Assembly (NCBI GenBank): GCA_944392655.1
Contig: CALXXL010000001.1
Coordinates: forward strand, 62,001 to 126,000
Length of the DNA stretch: 64,000 nucleotides
Source: an uncultured Victivallaceae bacterium
GTDB taxonomy: Bacteria; Verrucomicrobiota; Lentisphaeria; Victivallales; Victivallaceae
Direction of reading: 5' to 3'
Shown piece by piece: positions 54,551 through 63,371 of this stretch; the first letter of the stretch is position 1, and the number at the start of each line of letters is the position of its first letter. The notes below the pieces were generated by a model that made no database searches, was not told the origin of the DNA, and saw nothing but the letters and a program-made list of their open reading frames with translations. The translations under genes and the position numbers were made by a program.

Positions 54551-54931
54551 CTATTCTCCTTCCAGAATGACCATGGCCACGGCGTAACTGCGCTCATGAC
54601 TGATGGACAATAATATTTTTTGGGCTCCGAGCTCTTCCATGCGCTGTTTTGCTGCGCCGGATACAGTCATTTGCGGAGCGCCAGATTCGTTGCTTAATAC
54701 CTCAATATCCTGGAAAGAGCAATGTGCTCCGATCCCGGTACCGAGCGCCTTGCTGAGGGCCTCTTTGGCGGCCCATCTGCCGGCCCAGAAAGAGACGGAG
54801 GCCAATCTTTTTTTGGTATCTCCCATTTCGATTTCGGCGGGGGTATATACGCGCTGTTTAAAACCGTCGCTGTCCAGGGCATGACAAAGCCTTGCCCGTT
54901 CGACGATATCGATTCCGACTCCTTTAATCAT
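54551..54931 (-). CDS. acpS: Holo-[acyl-carrier-protein] synthase
   Basis: AcpS transfers the 4'-phosphopantetheine of CoA to apo-ACP. The 126-residue protein opens MIKGVGIDIVE (the Asp that binds Mg2+) and has WAAKEALSKALGTG with the second metal Glu, then SISHERSYAVAMV at the end. AAAGGAGC is eight bases before the ATG. It is downstream of dnaE (35-base gap) and eight bases ahead of the heparinase-type gene, so read-through from dnaE is likely. Confidence 0.95.
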   Translation of the reverse strand: MIKGVGIDIVERARLCHALDSDGFKQRVYTPAEIEMGDTKKRLASVSFWAGRWAAKEALSKALGTGIGAHCSFQDIEVLSNESGAPQMTVSGAAKQRMEELGAQKILLSISHERSYAVAMVILEGE

Positions 54932-54966
54932 AATTAAGCTCCTTTCTTCCGTCGTCCAGACGGCGG

Positions 54967-57900
54967 TTAGCTGGAGGCTTCTGCGGTATTGGCATTTTTA
55001 GGTGCCCAATTGCCGCGCATGCGTACCTTGGGCAACCGGTCATTGCCCTTCAACTTGCATTTTTTTGCTCCAAAAATCTCTTCCACACCACGGATATATT
55101 CCGGCGATGCGGTGACCAGAATACCGGTCTCAACATAAATAATTCTTCCCGGATTATCGACCGGGGTTATACCGAAAACGACTCTGCTGGCTGTTCCGGG
55201 AAAATCGAGGTTCAGTTTTTTCAACCGTTCAAGTTTTTCCCGTGAAATCATATCGCTGTCGGAAAATATCAATATTTCAGCGGTATAATTAGCCATTGCT
55301 TCCTGAAATTCATGTACCGACTCTATAATCAGCCGGGCTTTTTCTCCCACGTCCCGTTTACTGGAAATCGCTTCAAAGAAGACCACCTTGCCTTTTTCGA
55401 GTTGCATTCCCTGGCTGTTGATTGAGGCAATTGCCCGTTCATACATCATGCACTCTGCTGAGCCGTCCAGACCCTCAACCTCAACAATAAAGTATGGTTT
55501 ACCATCTTTTTTAGTGGTCTTTCTGGTGATATTGCCGATCATTCCGCCGAAGCGTACGCCGACATTATCATCCAGATGTTCCAATGCATTAAGTTTTATG
55601 GTACTCAACGATTTAATTACATCTGCGTATTGCAGCAGCGGGTGTCCGGTAACATAGAATCCCAGCAACTCTTTTTCGCTTTTCAGGATTTCCTCTTCAT
55701 CGAATTCCGGGATATTCGGTACTGGAATGCTCTGAATTTCCTCCCGGTCGTTGCCATCGAGCAGTTCAAAGAGCGACATCTGTCCGCTCTGACGGTCGCG
55801 TACTCTGGCCTGAGCGTAGCTAACAGTCGGCTCTGCGATAGCCATAAGCTGGGAGCGGCGCAATCCGAACGAGTCGAACGCTCCGGCCCGGATCAGATTT
55901 TCCAGCATTCTTGAATTGATGGCATCGCCGCATCGTTCGCAGAAATCGGTAAAGCTGGAGAATTTTCCGCCTTCATTGCGGGCGGCCAGGATCGCTCCGG
56001 CCGCGGCTTCGCCGACGCCTTTAATTGCGCCGATTCCGAATCTTATATTATCGCCGTCCACCCCGAAATTGATCAAACTGGTATTGACGTCCGGCGGCAG
56101 CACCTGGATTTTCATATCCCGGCATGCGTTGATCAAAAAGGCGATTTTTTCTGCGTCGCGGATTTCGCTGGAGAGCACTGCCGCCATAAATTCTACCGGA
56201 TAGTTGGCTTTCAAGTAGGCGGTGCGGTAGGCTACCACTGCGTATGCGGCGGAGTGTGATTTGTTGAATCCGTATCCGGCGAACAACTCAATTTTATTCC
56301 AGATCTGGTTGGCCAGATTTTCATCGATATTATTGGTTTCCCGGCATCCGTTGACAAATTTCTCCTTCTGCTCCTCCAGTACATCCTTTTTCTTTTTACC
56401 GATGGCGCGCCGCAGAATATCTGCTCCGCCCAGGGTAAATCCGGCCAGAACCTGAACCACCTGCATAATCTGTTCCTGGTAGAGCATAATCCCATAGGTT
56501 TCCGAGAGTATGCCGGCCATTTTGGGGTGGTCATATATAATGGCTTCCGTACCTTTTTTACGGGCGACGAACTGCGGAATGAACTGCATGGGGCCGGGGC
56601 GGTAGATGGCCAGCAGAGCGATGATGTGCTCAATGGTATCTACGCCGAAGTTGCGGCAGAGGTTCTGCATACCTTCAGATTCCAGCTGGAACACGGCAAT
56701 GGTATTGCCGGCACGCAACAGGTCATAGGTTTTGGGGTCATCCAGCGGAACTTCGTTAAAATCGATATCTATGCCGCGGTTCTGTTTGATAAGTTTTACC
56801 GCGTTATGGATTACGGTAAGAGTGCGCAGTCCCAGGAAGTCCATTTTCAACAGTCCCAGACTTTCACATGGCACGGAGGGGAATTCGGTAATAACCTCGC
56901 CTTTTGCGCCTCTGGCTAAAGGTACGAGATTATCCAGTTTCTGGTCGCCGATGATCACGCCTGCGGCGTGGATACCGAGCTGGCGGTTGATGCCCTCCAG
57001 TACTTCAGCATATTCAAATACTTTGGCAACTTCTGGATCATCCTTGATCATCTGATCGAGTTCCGGAGTTGTCTGGCGGGCTTTTTCAAGCGTCATTTTG
57101 GGATCGCCGGGAATCAGTTTGGTTATGCGGTCGCCAAAAGCGAAGTCGTGGCCGAGTACGCGGGCAACGTCTTTGATTACGGCTTTGGGTTTCAGGGTTC
57201 CGTATGTACATATCTGCGCCACGGAATCCTTGCCATACTTATTGCGGACATACTCAATAACCTCCGGTCGACGGTCTTCGCAGAAGTCGATATCAAAGTC
57301 CGGCGGGCTTACGCGTTCCGGATTGAGGAAGCGTTCGAACAGGAGATTATAGCGCAATGGGTCGATATCGGTTATTTCGGTCAGGTATGCCACTACGCTG
57401 CCTGCGCCGGAGCCGCGTCCCGGTCCTACCGGAATATCCATACTTTTGGCATAGCGGATAAAGTCGCTTACCACCAGAAAATAGCTGGGGTATTTGGTTT
57501 TGATGATAATGCTTAATTCATAATCCATGCGCTTGAGGAGCTGCTGTTGAAAATCGTTCAGATTTTCAGCATTCGGGTCAAAGTGATAGCGCTTTTTTAT
57601 GCCTTTCAGACAGATTTCGCGCAAGACGTCGGCCTGAGTTTTATCCGGATCATCCAATTTGAAAACCGGATAGTGATTGGCTTTGGGCACGAATTCAAAT
57701 TCCACATTGCACCGTTCAGCGATTGCTCTGGTATTGGTTATGGCATCCGGAAGTTCCCGGAAGATGTGCTGCATCTCCTCCGGGCTTTTAAAATAGAATT
57801 CCGGTGCGCAGAAGCGGAATCTTTTAGGATCGTCCAGCGTAGTCTGGGTCTGAATGCACAACATAACTTCATGAGCTTTGGCATGCTCTTTTTTCAGATA

Positions 57901-58530
57901 ATGTACGTCATTGGTTGCCGCGAGCTGCAGGTTGAACTTTTTAGCGAGTTCAATCAGTTTGCGATTAACCGTTTTTTCCTCCTCCATACCGTGATCCATC
58001 AGTTCGAGGAAGAAGTTCTGCGGGCCGACGATTTCAACAAATTCTTCGATTGCCTTTTCCGCCCCATGTATATCGCCGCGCAGGATGTGGGCGGGAATTT
58101 CGCCGCCAATGCAGGCGGAGAGGATTATCAAACCCTCTGAATACTGGCGAAGCAGCTCTTTGTCAATTCTCGGCTTATAATATATTCCGGTTGCGAACGC
58201 CTCGGAAATAAGATGACACAGATTATGATATCCGGTATTATTTTCCGCGAGCATAAGCAGGTGATAGCCGCGCTGATGTTCCACAATCGGGTTGCGGTCC
58301 AGCCTTGAGCCGGGGGCGATATACATTTCGCACCCGTAAATCGGTTTGACATCGCTTTTAGCGAAAGTGTTATGTAAATCGATGTAACTGCCCATATAAC
58401 CGTGGTCGGTCACTGCCACGGCGGGCATTTCATATTTCTGAGCCAGTTCAAGCAGGCCTTTGGTGGTGCATGCACCGTCAAGCAGGCTGTAGTGGCTGTG
58501 AACGTGAAGATGTACGAAATCAGAACTCAT
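54967..58530 (-). CDS. dnaE: DNA polymerase III alpha subunit
   Basis: This 1187-residue replicase has the PHP domain at the N-terminus (HLHVHSHYSLLDGACT; metal-binding HxH), the catalytic palm with PPDFDIDFCEDRR (DxD pair) and the third Asp in the later GRGSGAGSVVAYLTEITDIDPLRYNLLFERF-type region, the thumb/fingers, a helix-hairpin-helix (about 830-870) and a C-terminal OB domain. It follows rdgB with 17 bases between. It is of the DnaE1 type by size and layout. Confidence 0.97.
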   Translation of the reverse strand: MSSDFVHLHVHSHYSLLDGACTTKGLLELAQKYEMPAVAVTDHGYMGSYIDLHNTFAKSDVKPIYGCEMYIAPGSRLDRNPIVEHQRGYHLLMLAENNTGYHNLCHLISEAFATGIYYKPRIDKELLRQYSEGLIILSACIGGEIPAHILRGDIHGAEKAIEEFVEIVGPQNFFLELMDHGMEEEKTVNRKLIELAKKFNLQLAATNDVHYLKKEHAKAHEVMLCIQTQTTLDDPKRFRFCAPEFYFKSPEEMQHIFRELPDAITNTRAIAERCNVEFEFVPKANHYPVFKLDDPDKTQADVLREICLKGIKKRYHFDPNAENLNDFQQQLLKRMDYELSIIIKTKYPSYFLVVSDFIRYAKSMDIPVGPGRGSGAGSVVAYLTEITDIDPLRYNLLFERFLNPERVSPPDFDIDFCEDRRPEVIEYVRNKYGKDSVAQICTYGTLKPKAVIKDVARVLGHDFAFGDRITKLIPGDPKMTLEKARQTTPELDQMIKDDPEVAKVFEYAEVLEGINRQLGIHAAGVIIGDQKLDNLVPLARGAKGEVITEFPSVPCESLGLLKMDFLGLRTLTVIHNAVKLIKQNRGIDIDFNEVPLDDPKTYDLLRAGNTIAVFQLESEGMQNLCRNFGVDTIEHIIALLAIYRPGPMQFIPQFVARKKGTEAIIYDHPKMAGILSETYGIMLYQEQIMQVVQVLAGFTLGGADILRRAIGKKKKDVLEEQKEKFVNGCRETNNIDENLANQIWNKIELFAGYGFNKSHSAAYAVVAYRTAYLKANYPVEFMAAVLSSEIRDAEKIAFLINACRDMKIQVLPPDVNTSLINFGVDGDNIRFGIGAIKGVGEAAAGAILAARNEGGKFSSFTDFCERCGDAINSRMLENLIRAGAFDSFGLRRSQLMAIAEPTVSYAQARVRDRQSGQMSLFELLDGNDREEIQSIPVPNIPEFDEEEILKSEKELLGFYVTGHPLLQYADVIKSLSTIKLNALEHLDDNVGVRFGGMIGNITRKTTKKDGKPYFIVEVEGLDGSAECMMYERAIASINSQGMQLEKGKVVFFEAISSKRDVGEKARLIIESVHEFQEAMANYTAEILIFSDSDMISREKLERLKKLNLDFPGTASRVVFGITPVDNPGRIIYVETGILVTASPEYIRGVEEIFGAKKCKLKGNDRLPKVRMRGNWAPKNANTAEASS

Positions 58531-58547
58531 TTCCGCATCCCGGATTC

Positions 58548-59147
58548 TCAGAACTCATCGTCCAGGATGGACATTTCGTCTTCAACAAATTCAATTGCCT
58601 GGCGGCATGCGGCGGCGCGGTGGCTTATCTTGTTCTTTTCATCTTCGCTCATTTCGCCGAAGGTTTTATCAAAGCCGTCCGGCAGGAAAACCGGATCATA
58701 GCCGAAACCGTTATTTCCACGCGGAGCGTCGGTAATAACGCCGTAAACGTGTCCGGTAAAAGTAGCCACGGCTTCGCCGTTTACGGCGATGGCGATGGAA
58801 CAGGTAAAGCGTGCACGACGGTTCTCCTTGCCTTCCAGAGCTTTCAGTAATTTTGCGATGCGTTCGCTGTCGGTTGGCGCATATCTGGCGGAGAATATTC
58901 CGGGGGCGCCGTCGAGTGCTTCGACTTCGAGTCCGGAGTCGTCGGCAAATGCCGGTACGTCGCAGTATTTACATGCGGCGACTGCCTTTATCTCTGCATT
59001 TTCCTGAAAAGTTGAACCGGACTCCTCCACTTCGGTATATCCGGGGTAATCGAGCAGGGATTTTATTTCAACATTCTGATCTTTCAAAAGCTCACGGTAC
59101 TCCTCCACCTTATGAGCGTTTTTAGTTGCAGCGACAATATATGACAT
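58548..59147 (-). CDS. rdgB: dITP/XTP pyrophosphatase (RdgB/HAM1)
   Basis: RdgB removes dITP and XTP from the nucleotide pool. From ATG 59147 (AGGAG seven bases upstream) it is 199 residues: VAATKNAHKVEEY at the start, FADDSGLEVEALDGAPGIFSARYA near 65-90, and GNNGFGYDPVF near 145, with the C-terminal SHRAAA. The upstream ATG at 59171 has no ribosome site. It diverges from tilS and is followed by dnaE. Confidence 0.95.
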   Translation of the reverse strand: MSYIVAATKNAHKVEEYRELLKDQNVEIKSLLDYPGYTEVEESGSTFQENAEIKAVAACKYCDVPAFADDSGLEVEALDGAPGIFSARYAPTDSERIAKLLKALEGKENRRARFTCSIAIAVNGEAVATFTGHVYGVITDAPRGNNGFGYDPVFLPDGFDKTFGEMSEDEKNKISHRAAACRQAIEFVEDEMSILDDEF

Positions 59148-59232
59148 AATTGATCTCCTGATTTTGAACAATGACTTTTTTATAATATATTAACCCGGAG
59201 AGCATCAATTATCAAATATCGGGAAAGAGAAA

Positions 59233-60570
59233 ATGACGAAAATTAACTCCGTTTGCAATAAGCTGAAAATGCTGGGAAAAGTCCGGATTCTTGCCGGAGT
59301 CAGCGGTGGTGCGGATTCAATAGCGCTTCTGCTGTTGCTTTTGCGTGCGGGGATGGATATACAGGTGATTCATTTTGAGCATGGTATCCGCGGAGCGGAC
59401 AGTGTTGCGGATGCCGACTTTGTGTTAAACTTCTGCCGCGAGCGTGGAGTCTCCTGCCGGGTAATTCCGCTCGATGTTCCGGGTCGTATGCGGCGTGGGG
59501 AAAATCTGGAAGCGGCGGCCCGCCGGATGCGGCTGGAAGAGTGGCATAAGCTGGCATTGGAGTTCCCCGGGTGTATTATTGCCATTGGGCATCATCGTGA
59601 TGATGCAATTGAGAATTTTCTTCTGCGGTTTGCGCGTGGGGGGAATCTCTCCGGCTTAACCAATCTGCGGACAAAGAAAGAGCTCGGCGGATTGCGGATT
59701 ATCCGTCCATTGCTTGAGCTGTCCCGGCTGGAGATAGAGAAGTTCCTGCTCGATGAAGGGGTGGATGATTTCCGGACGGATTCCACCAATCTGGAGGACT
59801 CATATCAGCGCAATTTTCTGCGTAATAACGTATTAAAGCCGTGGCGCAACAAGTTTCCCGCGGCTGAATCAGGATGGGTGAGATCGCTTGCGGCATTGAG
59901 TTTGGATGCTGATTTTCTTATGGAGAATGCGGAAAAACTGGCTGAAGAGGTTGTGGAAAAAACGGTGACACCGCTGTGTTTCTGGCGCGGACTGCATCCG
60001 GCGATGCTGCCGCGGGTATTGAATATTTACCTGAATGGAGATGTCAGGTTTACCGCCGGGCGGTTGCAGAAGCTGACAGAGTTTTTACAATCCGATGTAT
60101 CCAGAGGCAAGTTTCAGTTCGGGACACAGTGGTGGATAAAAGAGCGAGGGCAGTTGATTTTACATGATCCGTCAACTTCCGGCGGTGGAGATGCTGTTGA
60201 GTGGAACTGGCGTAAGGAGCATGAGTTTTACGGTTTTGCAGGGGTATTTTCTGCACATATCCATTCAACGCCACCAGAAAAATTTATCCGGGATCCATTT
60301 CATGCCTGGTTCAACCTGGAACAACTTCCGGAGAGTCTGGCAATAACCACGCGTACTCCGGGGGACGCTTATACCTCATTTGGAGGTATGCACCGGAAAA
60401 TCAAGGAGCTGTTTTGCGATAAAAAAGTTGGCGTACTGCAAAAAGATAGTCAGCCGCTGGTCAGGTGCGGTGGCACAATCATCTGGATTCCGGGGCTGGA
60501 CAACAGTAATTTTGCACCGGCGGTATCAGGGAAGCCGGTGGTTGAACTGATTTTCCGGTGTGACGATTAA
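59233..60570 (+). CDS. tilS: tRNA(Ile)-lysidine synthetase
   Basis: TilS converts C34 to lysidine in tRNA-Ile(CAU), allowing AUA decoding. The PP-loop SGGADS is present near residue 25, followed by the family's GHHRDDAIENFLLRFARG block and an N-terminal ATPase of about 220 residues; the rest is the C-terminal tRNA domain, 445 in total. Its end overlaps the convergent PD-(D/E)XK-like gene by four bases. Confidence 0.95.
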   Translation: MTKINSVCNKLKMLGKVRILAGVSGGADSIALLLLLLRAGMDIQVIHFEHGIRGADSVADADFVLNFCRERGVSCRVIPLDVPGRMRRGENLEAAARRMRLEEWHKLALEFPGCIIAIGHHRDDAIENFLLRFARGGNLSGLTNLRTKKELGGLRIIRPLLELSRLEIEKFLLDEGVDDFRTDSTNLEDSYQRNFLRNNVLKPWRNKFPAAESGWVRSLAALSLDADFLMENAEKLAEEVVEKTVTPLCFWRGLHPAMLPRVLNIYLNGDVRFTAGRLQKLTEFLQSDVSRGKFQFGTQWWIKERGQLILHDPSTSGGGDAVEWNWRKEHEFYGFAGVFSAHIHSTPPEKFIRDPFHAWFNLEQLPESLAITTRTPGDAYTSFGGMHRKIKELFCDKKVGVLQKDSQPLVRCGGTIIWIPGLDNSNFAPAVSGKPVVELIFRCDD

Positions 60571-61394
60571 GATTGCCGGCAGACTCTGGCAAAATTGCAT
60601 TTACTGCAAATATCTCTCGGGGCGCCGGAGATGGCGAAATATGCCTTCCTGGCGATAATTTCTTCCGGAATAGCCATGGCAATAGTCTCAACTTCTTCGC
60701 CAATTGTTGCTGCGGTGGCGGAGAAATTCACCGCTTCAAATTCAGGCGACCACAATTCTCCGGTAGTAATATTGTAGAAAGAGGATTTAACCGCCATTGC
60801 CGGAATACGGCGGATGCGGCAGGCATAGTAGCGGTGCATTGCGGCTGAGTCGAGCATCCGGTCTCCAGTCAATTCCAGAAAAATATATTCCTGTCCGGAG
60901 CAGAGCATGGCGAAAGGGGCGGTGTATATAATTATATCGCCAAGCATAAATTCAAGCGGCTGGTCGATAAAGACCGTACGGAATTTTTGACGTCTCATAA
61001 AAGGTGCCAATTCGCTGTGAATCAGGATCTTTCCTGCGTTGATCACGGATTCGGCGGCGGCGTCACGGATCTGATTGAAAGTCATACCGTGGTAGACCTG
61101 CTCATAAAATGTGATGCGTTCCTCCGCCATATCGAGGCTCCAGCGTTTCAGCAATTCGTCTTGGCATTCCATTGCCGACCATTGCAGACAGAATGCCTTG
61201 TACAGTATTCTGCGCATCAGCCGGTACAGATAATAATCTGCGGATTGAAGATTTTTATAGAACCACAGTTCGCGGGTTTCGGTATCTGCATCCGGAGCGA
61301 AACCGCCCGCCGAGGCGTAGAAGTGGAGAAAATACTCTCTGCGGCACCGTTTAAAACGGCGGACGCGGCTCTTGGACCAAACCAGCTCTTCCAT
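60567..61394 (-). CDS. PD-(D/E)XK-like protein with Fe-S cysteines, catalytic Lys apparently absent
   Basis: The 275-residue protein is like the C-terminal nuclease of AddB/Cas4: a first cysteine in SRVRRFKRCRREYFLHFY (C17) and a terminal cluster C263-x2-C266-x5-C272, the pattern that holds a 4Fe-4S cluster. The expected nuclease core has LGDIIIYTAPFAM (D153) but, where D-Y-K-T-G should stand, reads I-F-L-E-L-T-G (172-177), so the Lys is missing and only E174 is nearby. The protein may be a non-catalytic DNA-binding or structural relative. It follows sppA by seven bases. Confidence 0.65.
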   Translation of the reverse strand: MEELVWSKSRVRRFKRCRREYFLHFYASAGGFAPDADTETRELWFYKNLQSADYYLYRLMRRILYKAFCLQWSAMECQDELLKRWSLDMAEERITFYEQVYHGMTFNQIRDAAAESVINAGKILIHSELAPFMRRQKFRTVFIDQPLEFMLGDIIIYTAPFAMLCSGQEYIFLELTGDRMLDSAAMHRYYACRIRRIPAMAVKSSFYNITTGELWSPEFEAVNFSATAATIGEEVETIAMAIPEEIIARKAYFAISGAPRDICSKCNFARVCRQS

Positions 61395-61401
61395 TTATTT
61401 T

Positions 61402-62421
61402 TTACGGCATAAGGTAGAAAAATTTTCCCCGGTTTTCAAGCATGACCTGTTCAGATTGAGCTCCCGGGAGCGAAACTTTGACCTCTCCCGTTGCGGCTGC
61501 CTGTCCGGTAATGCGCCGGAACATAGTTTTCCAGTCGATATCTTCCGAGCTGAAACTTACCTCGTAATTGTTTTGGATTCCGGCCGTTTCGGCGGCGTAT
61601 TGGATTGCGTCGTCCAGAGAGCCGAGCTCATCGACCAACTTTAATTCAAGCGCCTGTTCTCCGGTAAAAACTCTGCCATCGCCAATGCTGGAATTTTTAA
61701 TCTCCTCTTCGGTAATATCACGTCCTTGAGCGACAACTTCCACAAAGCCCTGATAGATTTGAGCAACCATTTTTCTGGCGATTTCCGCGGCTTCCGGCGT
61801 AGTTGGAGCGCCGCCTGCGAGCATGGTTTTATTCACTCCCGAGGCGAAATTTTCCTCCTGCACACCGATTTTATTGAGTAAATCATAATATTTTATACCT
61901 GAAATCAATACGCCGATGCTTCCTGTGGTAGTGTAGCGGTTGGCAAAAATTCTGTCACATCCGGCGGCGACATAATACCCTCCTGATGCCGCCATCACCT
62001 CCATGCATGCGATCACCGGTATGTCCTCTTCGCGCAACTCCTGGATTTTGCGGTACAATATATCTGTGGCGACTACTTCTCCTCCAGGGGTATTGAGTCT
62101 CAGAACGACTGCTTTGACATTTGGATCCATTGCAATATCATCCAGCTGATTACAGATGTGTTTGACGTCGGCGACAGAGCTGCCGGCAAATCCGGTGTTG
62201 TCCTCCAGCATAATGATTCCTGCCACATCAATTACCGCAATCTGGTTGGGGTGTTCAATTTTCACCGTAGATTTAATATTGGATGCCGCTACGACACATA
62301 AGATAATCAGAAGAATTACCGGTGTAACTGCTGCGATAAATGCGGCCAGACATCCTATTCCCGCAAATCCCAGACATCCGATACCCTTTCTGCGGTTTTC
62401 ATTGCAATCTGCTTCATTCAT
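61402..62421 (-). CDS. sppA: Signal peptide peptidase SppA (36K type)
   Basis: The 339-residue S49 peptidase has one N-terminal membrane segment (about 16-47), the ClpP-like fold with LRLNTPGGEVVATDI, the catalytic serine in AASGGYYVAAGCD and the TTGSIGVLISG block; NFASGVNKTMLAGGAPTT carries the candidate catalytic lysine. It is anchored in the inner membrane and degrades cleaved signal peptides. It is one base after the PfkB kinase stop, in a four-gene run from rnc. Confidence 0.92.
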   Translation of the reverse strand: MNEADCNENRRKGIGCLGFAGIGCLAAFIAAVTPVILLIILCVVAASNIKSTVKIEHPNQIAVIDVAGIIMLEDNTGFAGSSVADVKHICNQLDDIAMDPNVKAVVLRLNTPGGEVVATDILYRKIQELREEDIPVIACMEVMAASGGYYVAAGCDRIFANRYTTTGSIGVLISGIKYYDLLNKIGVQEENFASGVNKTMLAGGAPTTPEAAEIARKMVAQIYQGFVEVVAQGRDITEEEIKNSSIGDGRVFTGEQALELKLVDELGSLDDAIQYAAETAGIQNNYEVSFSSEDIDWKTMFRRITGQAAATGEVKVSLPGAQSEQVMLENRGKFFYLMP

Positions 62422-62422
62422 A

Positions 62423-63361
62423 TCAATATTCCTCCATGGTTATTTTGCTGTAAATAACTGCGGCGTCCACTATGGGGAAGTGGCCGCAGAAGAAACTCAA
62501 ACAATTGGCCTGGGCGGCGGCGAGCGCGAATTTAAACGCCTCCTCAGGCGGAGTATTGCGCAGCAGTTCGCTGAAAAATATTCCGCTTGCAGTATCTCCT
62601 GAGCCGAGCGGGCTGACCACCTTATCCAGTTCAGGCAGGGTATAGCGCCATCTTCTGCCGTTGGCGAACAGCCATGCCGGATTAGGGCCGTCAGTTATGC
62701 CTGCAACCGGAACTCCCAATTCCGGAATAGTAGCCAGAGCTTCCCCGGCATCTCCTTTGCCGGTCAGGCGCTGAGCTTCACTTATATTGATTTTCAAAGC
62801 GTATGCTTTTCCGGATTCCAGCAGCGGGCGGGCGAATTCCGGGGCGTCAACTAAAAGAGGTTTATTCATAATATCCACTTCTGCCATCTTGTGGTAGAGC
62901 TGCCGGCTGGAATTGCCTGGGGCGGTACCGCAGATTATAATGCCGTCGTATTGTGGAACGAGTTCGGCGAATTTAGTGATATAGCAGTTGATCTCCTCTT
63001 CCGACGGTGTACCGGCCGGTTCAATTATCTCGGTCATTTCGCCATTTTCCGACAGACATGTGGTACAGCATCTGGTATTGGCGGCGGTACGGATAACGAC
63101 GTTGTCGATATCGTCGGCTTGCAGTCTGGCTGTAAGTCTGGCGCCGTTCTCGCCTCCTGCGAATTGCAGAACAGTGGATTGTGCCTGATGCCAGGTTGCA
63201 ACTGCCCGTGCACTGTTTATTCCTTTCCCTGAGGCGAATTCCCGCATTGAATGTGCGCGATTGACTTCGCCCTGGATAAAGTTGTTGAACATTAAAGTTT
63301 TCTGCCATGCCGGATTGGGTCCGGCAATCAGTATTTTTGGTATATTATTATTAATAGACAT
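62423..63361 (-). CDS. PfkB-family sugar kinase (1-phosphofructokinase-like)
   Basis: A 312-residue ribokinase-fold kinase, starting MSINNNIPKILIAGPNPAWQKTL with the PNPAxD-like 1-phosphofructokinase/tagatose-6-phosphate kinase opening, GGENGARL and GSGDTASGIFFSE (the catalytic Asp of GxGD). ATG 63361 is used; ATG 63397 overlaps the rnc stop. The substrate may be fructose-1-phosphate, tagatose-6-phosphate or another; the sequence does not fix it. Confidence 0.85.
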   Translation of the reverse strand: MSINNNIPKILIAGPNPAWQKTLMFNNFIQGEVNRAHSMREFASGKGINSARAVATWHQAQSTVLQFAGGENGARLTARLQADDIDNVVIRTAANTRCCTTCLSENGEMTEIIEPAGTPSEEEINCYITKFAELVPQYDGIIICGTAPGNSSRQLYHKMAEVDIMNKPLLVDAPEFARPLLESGKAYALKINISEAQRLTGKGDAGEALATIPELGVPVAGITDGPNPAWLFANGRRWRYTLPELDKVVSPLGSGDTASGIFFSELLRNTPPEEAFKFALAAAQANCLSFFCGHFPIVDAAVIYSKITMEEY

Positions 63362-63371
63362 ATTTAAAAAA

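Noticed and set aside
28879-54945. Identical AGGAGCTTAATTATGA around the starts of the barrel gene and acpS
   Set aside because: A strong Shine-Dalgarno plus AT spacer easily arises by chance; no other similarity surrounds it.
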